Positions 1-8,890 of a DNA stretch of 64,000 nt are shown in pieces. The DNA lies in NCBI RefSeq assembly GCF_022341425.1, contig NZ_JABFUC010000005.1, positions 124,001-188,000 of the forward strand. The letters are read 5' to 3'. Within the stretch, counting starts at the first letter, position 1. Every line of letters begins with the position of its first letter. Below the pieces are notes generated by a model. That model was given only the letters and a program-made list of their open reading frames with translations. It was not told the DNA's origin and made no database searches. Both the position numbers and the translations under genes were made by a program. The DNA comes from Billgrantia campisalis (GTDB taxonomy: Bacteria; Pseudomonadota; Gammaproteobacteria; Pseudomonadales; Halomonadaceae).

Positions 1-813
<813 letters not shown>

Positions 814-831
814 GATGTCGCTCGGCAGCTG

Positions 832-875
832 CCAGCAAAAACCCCGGTGAGCATGCTCACCGGGGTTTTTGCTGG
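832..875. terminator. Bidirectional intrinsic terminator between ttcA and anr
   Basis: A perfect 44-base palindrome is centred on GCATGC, with CCCCGGTGAGC arms flanked by A5 on the left and T5 on the right. It therefore reads as a hairpin plus U-tract on both strands, serving the convergent ttcA and anr genes. Confidence 0.9.
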
Positions 876-916
876 GGCCCAGGCCGGGCGCGGTTGAGCC
901 CGCATTCAGCGGTGGC

Positions 917-1663
917 TCAGCTCTCTTCCTGAGCCTGCTCGAGCAGGGCCTCCAGGTTGAGGATATTGACCTCGCGCCCCGAGACTTCAACCAGACCCTG
1001 ATGCTGGAAGCGGCCCAGGATGCGGCTGACGGTTTCCACCGCCAGTCCCAGGTAGTTGCCGATGTCGGCCCGCGACATGGAGAGCCGGAAGCTGTAGGGG
1101 GAGTAGCCGCGGCGCCGGAAGCGGTCCGAGAGGCTGGCGAAGAAGCTGGCCAGGCGCTGGTCGGCGGTCTTGCGTGACAGCAGCCGCATCATCCGGCGGT
1201 CGTCGCGCAGCTCCTTGCTCATGCTGCGGTAGAGCTGGCCGCGCAGCTCGGGAAGCTGTTCGGAGAGCGAGTCGAGCCGGTCGAAGGGAATCTCGCACAC
1301 CGTGGTGGTTTCCAGGGCGATCACGCTGCCGGGGTAGGCCTCCTCGTCGATGCCGTCCAGCCCCACCAGCTCGCTGGGCAGGTAGAAATTGGTGACCTGG
1401 TCCTCGCCGGAGCCCTCGGTCGTCACCTGCTTGAGGCTGCCGGAGCGAACCGCGAACACGCTGTTGAAGTCGCTACCCTGGCGGAACAGGGACTCGCCCT
1501 TTTTCAGGGGCGCGCGTCGCCGGATGATGGCGTCGAACTGCTCCATGTCCTCGAGCTCGAGCGCCAACGGCAGGCACAGCGAACTCAAGCTGCAGTTCTG
1601 ACAGCGGGTTTCGTGCAGCAGCGAACGCCGCTTGTTGACCGCACTGGCCGCATTGACAGCCAT
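917..1663 (-). CDS. anr: FNR/Anr-family oxygen-sensing transcription regulator
   Basis: Cytoplasmic global regulator of the Crp/FNR family that switches genes for anaerobic and microaerobic life through an oxygen-labile [4Fe-4S] cluster. From the ATG at 1663 the protein is 248 residues, with cysteines at 21, 24, 30 and 122. This is almost the spacing of the E. coli FNR ligands (20, 23, 29, 122). A cyclic-nucleotide-type beta-roll follows, then a C-terminal helix-turn-helix around MSRADIGNYLGLAVETVSR. A GTG two codons upstream also opens the frame, but the GAGGAGG ribosome site fits the ATG. Its place beside hemN and the cbb3 genes is classic, and matching dyads lie upstream of both. The symbol could equally be fnr. 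Confidence 0.93.
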   Translation of the reverse strand: MAVNAASAVNKRRSLLHETRCQNCSLSSLCLPLALELEDMEQFDAIIRRRAPLKKGESLFRQGSDFNSVFAVRSGSLKQVTTEGSGEDQVTNFYLPSELVGLDGIDEEAYPGSVIALETTTVCEIPFDRLDSLSEQLPELRGQLYRSMSKELRDDRRMMRLLSRKTADQRLASFFASLSDRFRRRGYSPYSFRLSMSRADIGNYLGLAVETVSRILGRFQHQGLVEVSGREVNILNLEALLEQAQEES

Positions 1664-1813
1664 GGCCACCTCCTCGTCGTGATCATGGCATCATTATGTA
1701 GCATTATTCCGGGCGGGAAAATGCCGGTTGCGACGATTGGACGCAAGGCAAGCGGATCGAGCGGTATTGGCCAACCCGCGAAGCCCCTGGGCCCAATGTC
1801 GTAAGTGCCGAAC

Positions 1814-3229
1814 TTAGAGAGGATTCGTGTCGGTTGGATCCGGCTCGGAAGGCCGGTATGCATCGAAGGCCATGGCCAGGTGGCCGATGAGCAGGCGGCC
1901 CATGGGCGTCGCCTCCAGGCGGTTGCCGCGCCAGCCAACCAGGCCGTCCTGCTCCAGCACTTCCAGCCGGGACAGGGCGTCGGCCAGGTAGCGAGGCGCA
2001 TCGATACCGAAGCGCTCGCCCAGGGCGTCCAGGTCCAGCGCCATGTCGCACAGCAGCCGCTCGATGGCATGGCGGCGGACATGATCGTCGAAGGTGAGGC
2101 GCAGCCCGGCCGAGACGGGCAGGCAGCTGGCATCCAGTGCCGTCTCGTAGGCCGCCAGGCGGGTATGGTTCTGGGTGTAGACATCGTCGACCCGCGAGAG
2201 GGCCGAAACCCCGAGCCCCACCAGATCGCTGTCGGCGTGGCTGGTGTAGCCCTGGAAATTGCGCTGCAGACTGCCCTGGCGCTGGGCCACCGCCAGGCTG
2301 TCATCGGGCCGGGCGAACTGGTCCATGCCGATATGCACGTAGCCGGCCTCGGTCAGCATGGTCACTGCGGTGCGCAGGATCGCCAGCTTCTCTTCCGGGC
2401 TGGGCAGCTCCTCGCGGCGGATGCGCCGCTGGGGGGCGAACCGCTTGGGCAGGTGGGCGTAGTGGTAGACCGAGAGCCTGGCCGGTGCCATGGCGATGAC
2501 CTGCTCCAGGGTCGCCGCGAAGCTGTCGCGGGTCTGAAGGGGCAGGCCGACGATCAGGTCGAGGTTCAGCGAGCGAAAGCCCAGACGGTCGGCTTCATCG
2601 ATCAGCGCTTCGGTAAGCGCCCGAGGCTGGACGCGGTTGACGGCCTTCAATACCCGATGATCGAGCTCCTGAACGCCGAGGCTCAGGCGGTTGAAGCCCA
2701 GTGCCTGGAGATGGCGCAGGGTAAGGACATCGGCCTCGCGAGGATCGATCTCGATGGCATAGTCGCGATCGCGGGAGTCGGAGAGGCCGAAGCGGGCGTC
2801 CAGCCGGTCGATCAGGTCGCTCATCTGGTCGAGGCTCAAGAAGGTCGGCGTGCCGCCGCCCCAGTGCAACTGCTGGACCTCCCGCGAGGTGTCCAGGCGC
2901 TGGCGGATCAGCACCATTTCCCGGTCGAGCCGCGACAGGTAGGGTTCGGCGAGCCGGGTGGCCCGGGCGGGGACCTTGTTGGAGGCGCAGTAAAAACAGA
3001 TGTTGCGGCAGAACGGGATATGCACATAGACCGACAGCGGTCGGCCGCTGGCGTTGCTGCGTGCCAGCGCGGCCTGGTAGTCCACTTCGCCGAAGTCTTC
3101 CCGGAAAGCGAGAGTCGTGGGGTACGAGGTGTAGCGCGATCCACGGGTGGCGTAGCGGCGCAGCAGCGACTCGTCCCAGGCGAAGGGGTCGGCCATCGCT
3201 CGATGCACGGACATCGCGGGGACGGACAT
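1814..3229 (-). CDS. hemN: Oxygen-independent coproporphyrinogen III oxidase HemN
   Basis: Radical-SAM enzyme that decarboxylates coproporphyrinogen III to protoporphyrinogen IX without O2, allowing heme synthesis at low oxygen. The 471-residue length fits HemN. The N-terminal YTSYPT motif and VHIPFC lead into the radical-SAM CxxxCxxC (Cys74, Cys78, Cys81), followed by GGGTPTFL. After the third cysteine the sequence is CASNK, where E. coli HemN has CGCNK, so the extra cysteine (E. coli Cys71) is a serine here. GGAG seven bases before the ATG supports this start. An FNR-type box lies about 60 bases upstream, implying Anr control. It is transcribed towards anr with about 150 bases between. Confidence 0.93.
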   Translation of the reverse strand: MSVPAMSVHRAMADPFAWDESLLRRYATRGSRYTSYPTTLAFREDFGEVDYQAALARSNASGRPLSVYVHIPFCRNICFYCASNKVPARATRLAEPYLSRLDREMVLIRQRLDTSREVQQLHWGGGTPTFLSLDQMSDLIDRLDARFGLSDSRDRDYAIEIDPREADVLTLRHLQALGFNRLSLGVQELDHRVLKAVNRVQPRALTEALIDEADRLGFRSLNLDLIVGLPLQTRDSFAATLEQVIAMAPARLSVYHYAHLPKRFAPQRRIRREELPSPEEKLAILRTAVTMLTEAGYVHIGMDQFARPDDSLAVAQRQGSLQRNFQGYTSHADSDLVGLGVSALSRVDDVYTQNHTRLAAYETALDASCLPVSAGLRLTFDDHVRRHAIERLLCDMALDLDALGERFGIDAPRYLADALSRLEVLEQDGLVGWRGNRLEATPMGRLLIGHLAMAFDAYRPSEPDPTDTNPL

Positions 3230-3261
3230 GAAGGCACTCCGGCGGCTCTATAGTTGCCTTC

Positions 3262-3303
3262 ATGCTAGCGGGCCGGGGGGCACAGTGGATTGAGCTGCGT
3301 CAA
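3262..3303 (-). promoter_or_regulatory. Anr/FNR-activated promoter of hemN
   Basis: The + strand reads TTGAGCTGCGTCAA at 3290-3303, a good match to the FNR consensus TTGAT-N4-ATCAA. On the minus strand a TAGCAT -10 hexamer (3262-3267) sits exactly where a class II FNR promoter needs it if the dyad is centred at -41.5. That predicts a start near 3255, about 26 bases upstream of the hemN ATG. The spacing agreement is the main support. Confidence 0.7.
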
Positions 3304-3331
3304 GCGAAGTGTCGATGGCGGGCGCGATCGA

Positions 3332-4030
3332 TCAATGGGTGGCGTGAATCGGCAGCAGTGAGCCGAGCTGCCACAGGGCGAAGCCGATGATCGAGAGGGC
3401 GGCCACTGTGCGGGTAGCCGGGTGGCGGATCAGCCCGGCGAGCTGGCGGGCCGCCAGCCCGGTGGCCAGCAGCGCCGGCAGGGTGCCGAGTCCGAAGGCG
3501 GCCATCAGCGCCGCGCCACGCAGCGGGTCGGCCATGGCCAGGCTCCAGGCCAGCATGGAGTAGACCAGTCCGCAGGGCAGCCAGCCCCAGACGGCGCCGA
3601 GCCCCACCGCCTGGGGCACCTTGACCACCGGCATCAGGCGCCGCCCCAGCGGTTCCAGGTGGCGCCACAGTCGCTTGCCCAAAGCCTCGACCCGAAGCAG
3701 CCCCTTCCACCAGTCGGCGATATAGAGCGCCATCAGGATCAGCATCACCGCGGCGAACAGCTGCAGCGCCACCCGCGTGGCCGGGGTCAGGGTCAGCAGG
3801 GTGCCGAGGCCCGCCACCAGGGCGCCGGCGACCATGTAGCTGGCGATGCGTCCCAGGTTATAGCCGAGCAGCAGGCCGGTGAGGCGGGTGGGCGAGCGCA
3901 TGCTGGGCGGCACGGCAAAGGTCAGGGCGCTCATGATGCCGCCGCACATGCCGATGCAGTGGGCGCCGCCCAGCAGTCCGAAGACGAAGGCCGCCAGAAA
4001 CGGCGGCAGATCGAGCCCGGTGGGGTCCAT
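3332..4030 (-). CDS. TauE/SafE-like (DsbD transmembrane-type) protein of the cbb3 assembly cluster
   Basis: Polytopic inner-membrane protein of 232 residues with about six hydrophobic segments. The first carries a GGAHCIGMCGG motif, typical of the TauE/SafE or UreH/DsbD-like family often found next to ccoS. A WGWLPCGLVYSM segment in the second half is the matching conserved cysteine region. The start overlaps the ccoS stop (TGATG), so it is translated as part of the ccoGHIS operon. In this position it is thought to help metal or thiol handling during cytochrome oxidase biogenesis. The transported substrate is unknown and the sequence does not identify it. Confidence 0.8.
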   Translation of the reverse strand: MDPTGLDLPPFLAAFVFGLLGGAHCIGMCGGIMSALTFAVPPSMRSPTRLTGLLLGYNLGRIASYMVAGALVAGLGTLLTLTPATRVALQLFAAVMLILMALYIADWWKGLLRVEALGKRLWRHLEPLGRRLMPVVKVPQAVGLGAVWGWLPCGLVYSMLAWSLAMADPLRGAALMAAFGLGTLPALLATGLAARQLAGLIRHPATRTVAALSIIGFALWQLGSLLPIHATH

Positions 4031-4275
4031 CAGCGCTCCGCGTCGTCGTTGCGGCGCGCCGCCTCGTCGGGACGCTCGGTGGCGTCCGAGGTCGCCTCGC
4101 GGCGCCGCCGGCGCTCATCGGCGGTGAGGTCGTTTTCATCCTCGTCGAAGAGGATGCGGTGGGCCGGCCCCTCGAGGTCCTCGAACTGGTCGTGCTTGAC
4201 CGCCCAGAAGAAGGCCCAGACGGCGAGGCCGAGCAGGACCAGCGACAGCGGAATCAGCAGATAGAGGATGCTCAT
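4030..4275 (-). CDS. ccoS: cbb3-type cytochrome oxidase assembly protein CcoS
   Basis: Small 81-residue membrane protein needed for cofactor insertion into the cbb3 oxidase. It starts with one transmembrane helix (about residues 3-25) followed by the family signature FEDLEG...ILFDED and a charged, disordered tail rich in Arg, Glu and Asp. The tail is longer than in minimal CcoS proteins. It overlaps ccoI by four bases (ATGA) and the downstream TauE/SafE-like gene by one, so the three are translationally coupled. Confidence 0.92.
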   Translation of the reverse strand: MSILYLLIPLSLVLLGLAVWAFFWAVKHDQFEDLEGPAHRILFDEDENDLTADERRRRREATSDATERPDEAARRNDDAER

Positions 4276-6773
4276 GCGTTCACCCGTTTCGGTTCAGGGG
4301 AGGGCGTGGGCTGGGGGGGTGTCGCCCCCATGACGCGGCTGCGGAAGCGGTTGAGGCGCAGGGCGTTGCCCACCACCACCAGGGAGCTGCCCGCCATGCC
4401 CATGGCGGCCAGCCAGGGCGGTACGAAGCCCATGGCGGCGATGGGCATGGCGGTGAAGTTGTAGCACACCGACCAGATCATGTTCTGACGCATCACCCGC
4501 CGGGTGGCGCGGCTGATCTCGATGGCCTCGACGATGCGCGTCAGGCGCGGGCTGAGCAGGATGGCGTCGGCGCTGGTGCGGGCCAGATCGGTGGCGCCGT
4601 TCATGGCGATGGCCACGTCGGCCCCGGCCAGCACCGGCACGTCGTTGATGCCGTCGCCGACCATGGCCACCGTCTCGCCGGCCGCCTGACACTCGCGGAT
4701 CCGCGCGAGCTTGTCCTCGGGGGTGGCGCCGCCGCGCCAGTCGGTGATGCCCAGGCGCCCGGCCAGTCCCCCGGCGGCCTCCGGGGTGTCGCCGGAGAGC
4801 AGTTCTACCTTCAGGCCCAGCGCTTTCAGCGCCGCCAAGGTGTCGGCGGCGTCCTCGCGCACTCCGTCCTGCAGGGCGAACCAGGCCCGTGGCTCGCCCT
4901 CCTCGGCGAGCAGCAGCCACTGGCCTCCGCCGGGCGCCTCGAGGCTGGCCTCGGGGGCGGCGAAGGCGGGCTTGCCGAGCCGCCAGCGACGGCCGTCCAG
5001 GGTGCCCTCCAGCCCCTGGCCGGTGTGGCTGGTTACCTCGGAGGCGCGCACCGTGGCCAGGCGGAAAGGGTGGAAGGCCCGTGCGATGGGGTGTTCGGAG
5101 CGCGCCTCCAGGGCGGCGGCCAGGGTGCGGGCGCGTTCGTCATCGAGCCCGCCCAGCGGGCGGGTCTCCACCAGCGCCATCTCGCCGTGGGTCAGGGTGC
5201 CGGTCTTGTCGAAGATCACCCGGTCCACCTGAGAGAGCGACTCGATGGCGTCGGCGCGGGTCACCAGCACACCGCGGCGGCGCAGCTGGCCGTGGCCGGC
5301 GGTGAGCGCGGTGGGCGTGGCCAGCGCCAGGGCGCAGGGGCAGGTCACCACCAGCACCGAGAGCATGATCCAGGGCATCCGCGCCGGATCGATGAACCAC
5401 CAGGTGATGGTGACCAGGGCGGTGACCAGCAGCAGACGCAGCACGAAGAGGTGGGCCATGCGTGCGGCCAGCTGGGCCAGGCGCGGGCGGCTGGCGAAGG
5501 CGCGGTCGGTGAGGTCGACGATGCCGGCGACCCGGGCGTCGCGCCCGGCATGGGTCACCCGCACCACCAGCGGGCTCTCGATGTTCTGGCTGCCGCCGGT
5601 GACGGTGTCGCCGAGGCGCCGGGTCACCGGCAGGTACTCGCCGGTGAGCATCGATTCGTCGAGGCTCGACTCGCCGTCCTCGATCACCCCGTCGGCCGGC
5701 ACGCCGTGGCCAGGCTTGATCAGCACCCGGTCGCCGGCGGTGAGTTCGCTGGCCGGCAGAATGCGCTCCTCGCCCGCCTCGGTCAGGCGGATCGCCGAGA
5801 GCGGCAGGGCGCCGGCCATGGCGTTGCCGCTGTGGCCGCTGCGCCGCCGGGCGCGGGCCTCCACGTAGCGGCCGAACAGCAGGAAGAAGGTGAACATGGC
5901 CGCCGAATCGAAGTAGACCTCACCCTTGCCGGTGATCACCGCATAGCCGCTGGCGGCGTAGGCGAAGCCGATGGCCAGCGACACCGGCACGTCCATGCCC
6001 AGCACCCGGGTGCGCAGGTCGCGCACCGCGTTGCGAAAGAAGGGCATCGCCGAGAAGAACACCACCGGGGTGGCCAGGGCGAAGGAGAGCCAGTGGAAGA
6101 GCGCGTAGAAGTCCTCGCCGATGCCCTCGGGGCCGGCCACATAGATGGGGATGGAGAACATCATCACCTGGGCCATGCACACCGCGGCGACGATCAGGCG
6201 GCGCACGTTCATGCGCTCCTCGCGCTGCAGGCGCGCCTGGGCCTCGTCGGGCTCATAGGGCTGGGCCTGGTAGCCGATGGCGGCCATCTCGGCGAGGATC
6301 TGCGATAGCAGAAGCCGGCTGGGGTCCCAGCTCACCCGCACCCGGTGGTGGCTGAGGTTGACCGCGCTGGAGTCGACGCCCTCGATGGCGTTGAGGCGAT
6401 GCTCGATCAGCCAGGCGCAGGCCGCGCAGGTGATGCCGTCCACCGCCAGGGTGGCATGCACGCGGCCGCTGTCGTCGCCCTCGGGGTGGACGAACTGGCG
6501 CTGTAGGCCCGGGTCGTCGAACACCGCCCAGGTCTCGGCGCGGGCCGCCTCACGATCGTCGGGGCGCTCGGGCAGCTCGGTGCGAAAACGGTAGTAACTC
6601 GACAGGCCGCCGTCGACGATGGCGTGGGCCACCGCCTCGCAGCCGGGACAGCACAGCGGATGACGGGTCGCGTCGAGGGTGATCGACCAGGGGGCGCCCT
6701 CGGGCACCCGGCTGCCGCAGTGGTAGCAGTCGGGAGCGCTGTCGGGACTGGCGCTGATGGCGGTGTCGGTCAT
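4272..6773 (-). CDS. ccoI: Copper-translocating P1B-type ATPase CcoI (FixI)
   Basis: Inner-membrane P-type ATPase that supplies copper for the binuclear centre of cbb3 oxidase. The 833-residue protein begins with a cysteine-rich segment (C16xxC19 and C41C42xxC45), then a heavy-metal-associated domain with CAAC at 116-119. The membrane part carries the CPC metal site at about residue 478. Also visible are TGEY (about 375), the phosphorylation motif DKTGT (about 520), SEHP, and GDGIND (about 707). The extra N-terminal cysteines and the operon place distinguish it from detoxifying CopA. It overlaps ccoS by four bases; ccoH lies 28 bases upstream. Confidence 0.95.
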   Translation of the reverse strand: MTDTAISASPDSAPDCYHCGSRVPEGAPWSITLDATRHPLCCPGCEAVAHAIVDGGLSSYYRFRTELPERPDDREAARAETWAVFDDPGLQRQFVHPEGDDSGRVHATLAVDGITCAACAWLIEHRLNAIEGVDSSAVNLSHHRVRVSWDPSRLLLSQILAEMAAIGYQAQPYEPDEAQARLQREERMNVRRLIVAAVCMAQVMMFSIPIYVAGPEGIGEDFYALFHWLSFALATPVVFFSAMPFFRNAVRDLRTRVLGMDVPVSLAIGFAYAASGYAVITGKGEVYFDSAAMFTFFLLFGRYVEARARRRSGHSGNAMAGALPLSAIRLTEAGEERILPASELTAGDRVLIKPGHGVPADGVIEDGESSLDESMLTGEYLPVTRRLGDTVTGGSQNIESPLVVRVTHAGRDARVAGIVDLTDRAFASRPRLAQLAARMAHLFVLRLLLVTALVTITWWFIDPARMPWIMLSVLVVTCPCALALATPTALTAGHGQLRRRGVLVTRADAIESLSQVDRVIFDKTGTLTHGEMALVETRPLGGLDDERARTLAAALEARSEHPIARAFHPFRLATVRASEVTSHTGQGLEGTLDGRRWRLGKPAFAAPEASLEAPGGGQWLLLAEEGEPRAWFALQDGVREDAADTLAALKALGLKVELLSGDTPEAAGGLAGRLGITDWRGGATPEDKLARIRECQAAGETVAMVGDGINDVPVLAGADVAIAMNGATDLARTSADAILLSPRLTRIVEAIEISRATRRVMRQNMIWSVCYNFTAMPIAAMGFVPPWLAAMGMAGSSLVVVGNALRLNRFRSRVMGATPPQPTPSPEPKRVNA

Positions 6774-6801
6774 GGCATCCTATGGGCTGGCGCGGCGGCA
6801 A

Positions 6802-7317
6802 TCAGCCACGTGTCGGCAATCCCGGGGTCAGCGCAAACGCCTCCTCGCTGGGGAAGCTACCTTCACCGACCAGGCGCCATTCGGGCTGCTCGGCACTGGG
6901 ATGAAGCTGCAGGTACCAGCGGTAGCGCAGGTTGTCCGGTGCCTGGCCCAGGTAGCGCCCGTTGCCCACGTGCTCCAGGGTGAGGGACTGGTCACGGCCG
7001 CCGAGGGTGGGAAAGATCAGCTCCACATAGAGCCGCTCGGGCCGCTCGTCGCCGTCGAGCTGGACGATGACGTCGCTGGTCAGCGGATCGATGCGCAGGT
7101 TGGCGGCCAGGCCGAGCTCCTCGGCGCGCTGCTGCTTGGCCAGCACCATGTTGATGGCGCGGCCGTGCTCATAATAGTCCTGCTGTACCAGTCCATCGGC
7201 GGTACGAACCGCCATCACGGCCAGGGTCGAGCTGCCGAAGATTGAAGTGAACAGCAGGCCGAGCAGGAACCAGGGCCAGAACTGCTTGTACCAGGGGGAG
7301 GGGGCTTGGGTTGTCAT
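6802..7317 (-). CDS. ccoH: FixH/CcoH family cbb3 assembly protein
   Basis: 171-residue protein with one N-terminal transmembrane helix (WFLLGLLFTSIFGSSTLAV, about residues 14-33) and a periplasmic domain containing the family sequence DGLVQQDYYEHGRAIN. CcoH/FixH is a small membrane factor that accompanies CcoI during copper loading and oxidase maturation. Two bases separate it from ccoG, consistent with coupled translation in the ccoG-H-I-S operon. Confidence 0.9.
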   Translation of the reverse strand: MTTQAPSPWYKQFWPWFLLGLLFTSIFGSSTLAVMAVRTADGLVQQDYYEHGRAINMVLAKQQRAEELGLAANLRIDPLTSDVIVQLDGDERPERLYVELIFPTLGGRDQSLTLEHVGNGRYLGQAPDNLRYRWYLQLHPSAEQPEWRLVGEGSFPSEEAFALTPGLPTRG

Positions 7318-7319
7318 GG

Positions 7320-8759
7320 TTATCTCCGGACTTCGCCGATAAAGCGGGTCTCGCGCTCAAGGGCGACGCGCGCGTCGCTCTGCGAGGTGACCTGCAGCTG
7401 GATTGGGTGGCTGGGTCGGTCGAGCACCTCCGGGTCGGCGGTGATCTGGATCGCCCGGCTGCGGGAGTCGCCCGCCGGCACGCTGAGGGTGTCGGTATCG
7501 AGCTCCAGGCCGGGCAGCCCGCTGACCTCGAGGCGGAAGACGTGATCCTCACGGTCGAGGTTGCGCACCGTCAGGGTGTAGACGTTGCTGATGCGCCCCT
7601 CGCGGGTCATCTGGAACAGCTGGCCGCGCTCGCGCTCGATCTCCACCCCCAGGGGGGTGCGGTCGGCCACCGCCCAGACGAAGAGACCGATCATCACCAG
7701 CAGGGCGGCCAGATAGCCCAGCAGGCGTGGGCGCAGGATCCGGCTCGGCTTGCCTTCCAGGGCGTTCTCCGTGGTGTAGCGGATCAGCCCCCTGGGGTAG
7801 CCCATCTTGTCCATCACGCTGTCGCAGGCGTCGATGCAGGCCGCGCAGGTGATGCACTCGTACTGCAGGCCGTCGCGGATGTCGATGCCGGTGGGACAGA
7901 CCTGCACGCAGAGGTCGCAGTCGATGCAGTCGCCGTAGCCCGCCTGACGCGCCTGGGCGTGGTCGAGGCTGCGCTTGCGCGGGCCCCGGGGCTCGCCGCG
8001 GGCGGCGTCGTAGGAGACGATCAGGGTATCGGCGTCGAACATCACCCCCTGGAAGCGGGCATAGGGGCACATGTAGATGCAGACCTGCTCGCGCAGCCAG
8101 CCGGCGTTGAGATAGGTGAACACCAGGAAGAAGCCCACCCAGAAGTAGGCCCAGCCGTGAGCCTGGAGGGTGGGCAGCTGCACCACCAGCTCGCGAATCG
8201 GGGTGAAGTAACCGACGAAGGCCACCCCGGTGGCCAGGGCGATGGCCAGCCAGATAGCGTGCTTGGCGCCCTTGCGCCAGGCCTTGTCGGCGTTCATCGG
8301 CTGCTTGTCGAGCTTGATGCGCCGGTTGCGGGATCCCTCCAGGCGGTGCTCGACCCAGATGTAGAGGAAGGTCCAGACGCTCTGGGGGCAGGTGTAGCCG
8401 CACCACACCCGGCCGGCGAATACCGTGATGAAGAACAGCCCGAAGGCGCAGATGATCAACAGCCAGGAGAGCAGTATGAACTCCTGGGGATAGAAAGTGG
8501 CGGCGAAAATATGGAACTCCCGCCCCGGCAGGTCGAACCAGATCAGCGGCCGGTCGCCCCACTGCACCCAGGGCAGCCCGAAGAACGCCAGCATCAGCAC
8601 CCAGTTGGTGCCGCGGCGCAGGCGCTGGAAGAGGCCCTTGATCTCGCGGACATAGATATGGCGCCGCTTGGCGTACATCTCCTGCTGGACCGTCTCACCC
8701 GAGGGGTGGTGGCCCACGGGATCGGGGGTCACGTCGCGGGTAGGTATCTTGTCACTCAT
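7320..8759 (-). CDS. ccoG: Cytochrome c oxidase accessory protein CcoG (FixG/RdxA)
   Basis: 479-residue membrane iron-sulfur protein, implicated in reducing copper for the CcoI pathway. It has several transmembrane helices, the CGYTCPQSVW motif shared by FixG/NapH-type proteins, and two [4Fe-4S] ferredoxin motifs, CIDCDLCVQVCPTG near residue 278 and CITCAACIDACDS near residue 298. A periplasmic immunoglobulin-like C-terminal domain follows. It heads the ccoGHIS operon, 131 bases downstream of ccoP and separated from it by a hairpin, with a possible promoter of its own. Confidence 0.95.
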   Translation of the reverse strand: MSDKIPTRDVTPDPVGHHPSGETVQQEMYAKRRHIYVREIKGLFQRLRRGTNWVLMLAFFGLPWVQWGDRPLIWFDLPGREFHIFAATFYPQEFILLSWLLIICAFGLFFITVFAGRVWCGYTCPQSVWTFLYIWVEHRLEGSRNRRIKLDKQPMNADKAWRKGAKHAIWLAIALATGVAFVGYFTPIRELVVQLPTLQAHGWAYFWVGFFLVFTYLNAGWLREQVCIYMCPYARFQGVMFDADTLIVSYDAARGEPRGPRKRSLDHAQARQAGYGDCIDCDLCVQVCPTGIDIRDGLQYECITCAACIDACDSVMDKMGYPRGLIRYTTENALEGKPSRILRPRLLGYLAALLVMIGLFVWAVADRTPLGVEIERERGQLFQMTREGRISNVYTLTVRNLDREDHVFRLEVSGLPGLELDTDTLSVPAGDSRSRAIQITADPEVLDRPSHPIQLQVTSQSDARVALERETRFIGEVRR

Positions 8760-8815
8760 GGCGATCTCGTGGCGGGCGCGGAGGGCCCGCGGAAGGGGAG
8801 CAGTGCAGTTGGGTC

Positions 8816-8821
8816 ATTGTA
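8816..8821 (-). promoter_or_regulatory. Possible -10 element for ccoG
   Basis: On the minus strand TACAAT (five of six matches to TATAAT) lies about 57 bases before the ccoG start, downstream of the ccoP terminator. No good -35 is seen 16-18 bases further up, so an activator would be needed if it is used. Confidence 0.3.
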
Positions 8822-8841
8822 TCGGGGGGTCATCGCAAAGC

Positions 8842-8872
8842 GAAAGGGTGCGACCCGAGGTCGCACCCTTTC
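8842..8872 (-). terminator. Hairpin terminator after ccoP
   Basis: A 14-base-pair perfect stem (GAAAGGGTGCGACC and its complement) with a three-base loop lies 19 bases after the ccoP stop. The following minus-strand bases CGCTTTGCG give only a weak U-tract, so some read-through into ccoG is likely. Confidence 0.65.
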
Positions 8873-8890
8873 TCAGCCGCCCGGTTCTCC

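Noticed and set aside
1805..3253. 482-codon plus-strand open frame opposite hemN
   Set aside because: Antisense shadow; the minus strand encodes a full HemN with all motifs.
8811..8834. Direct repeat GGGTCAT upstream of ccoG
   Set aside because: Only seven bases, two copies, no known regulator with this pattern; may be chance in GC-rich DNA.
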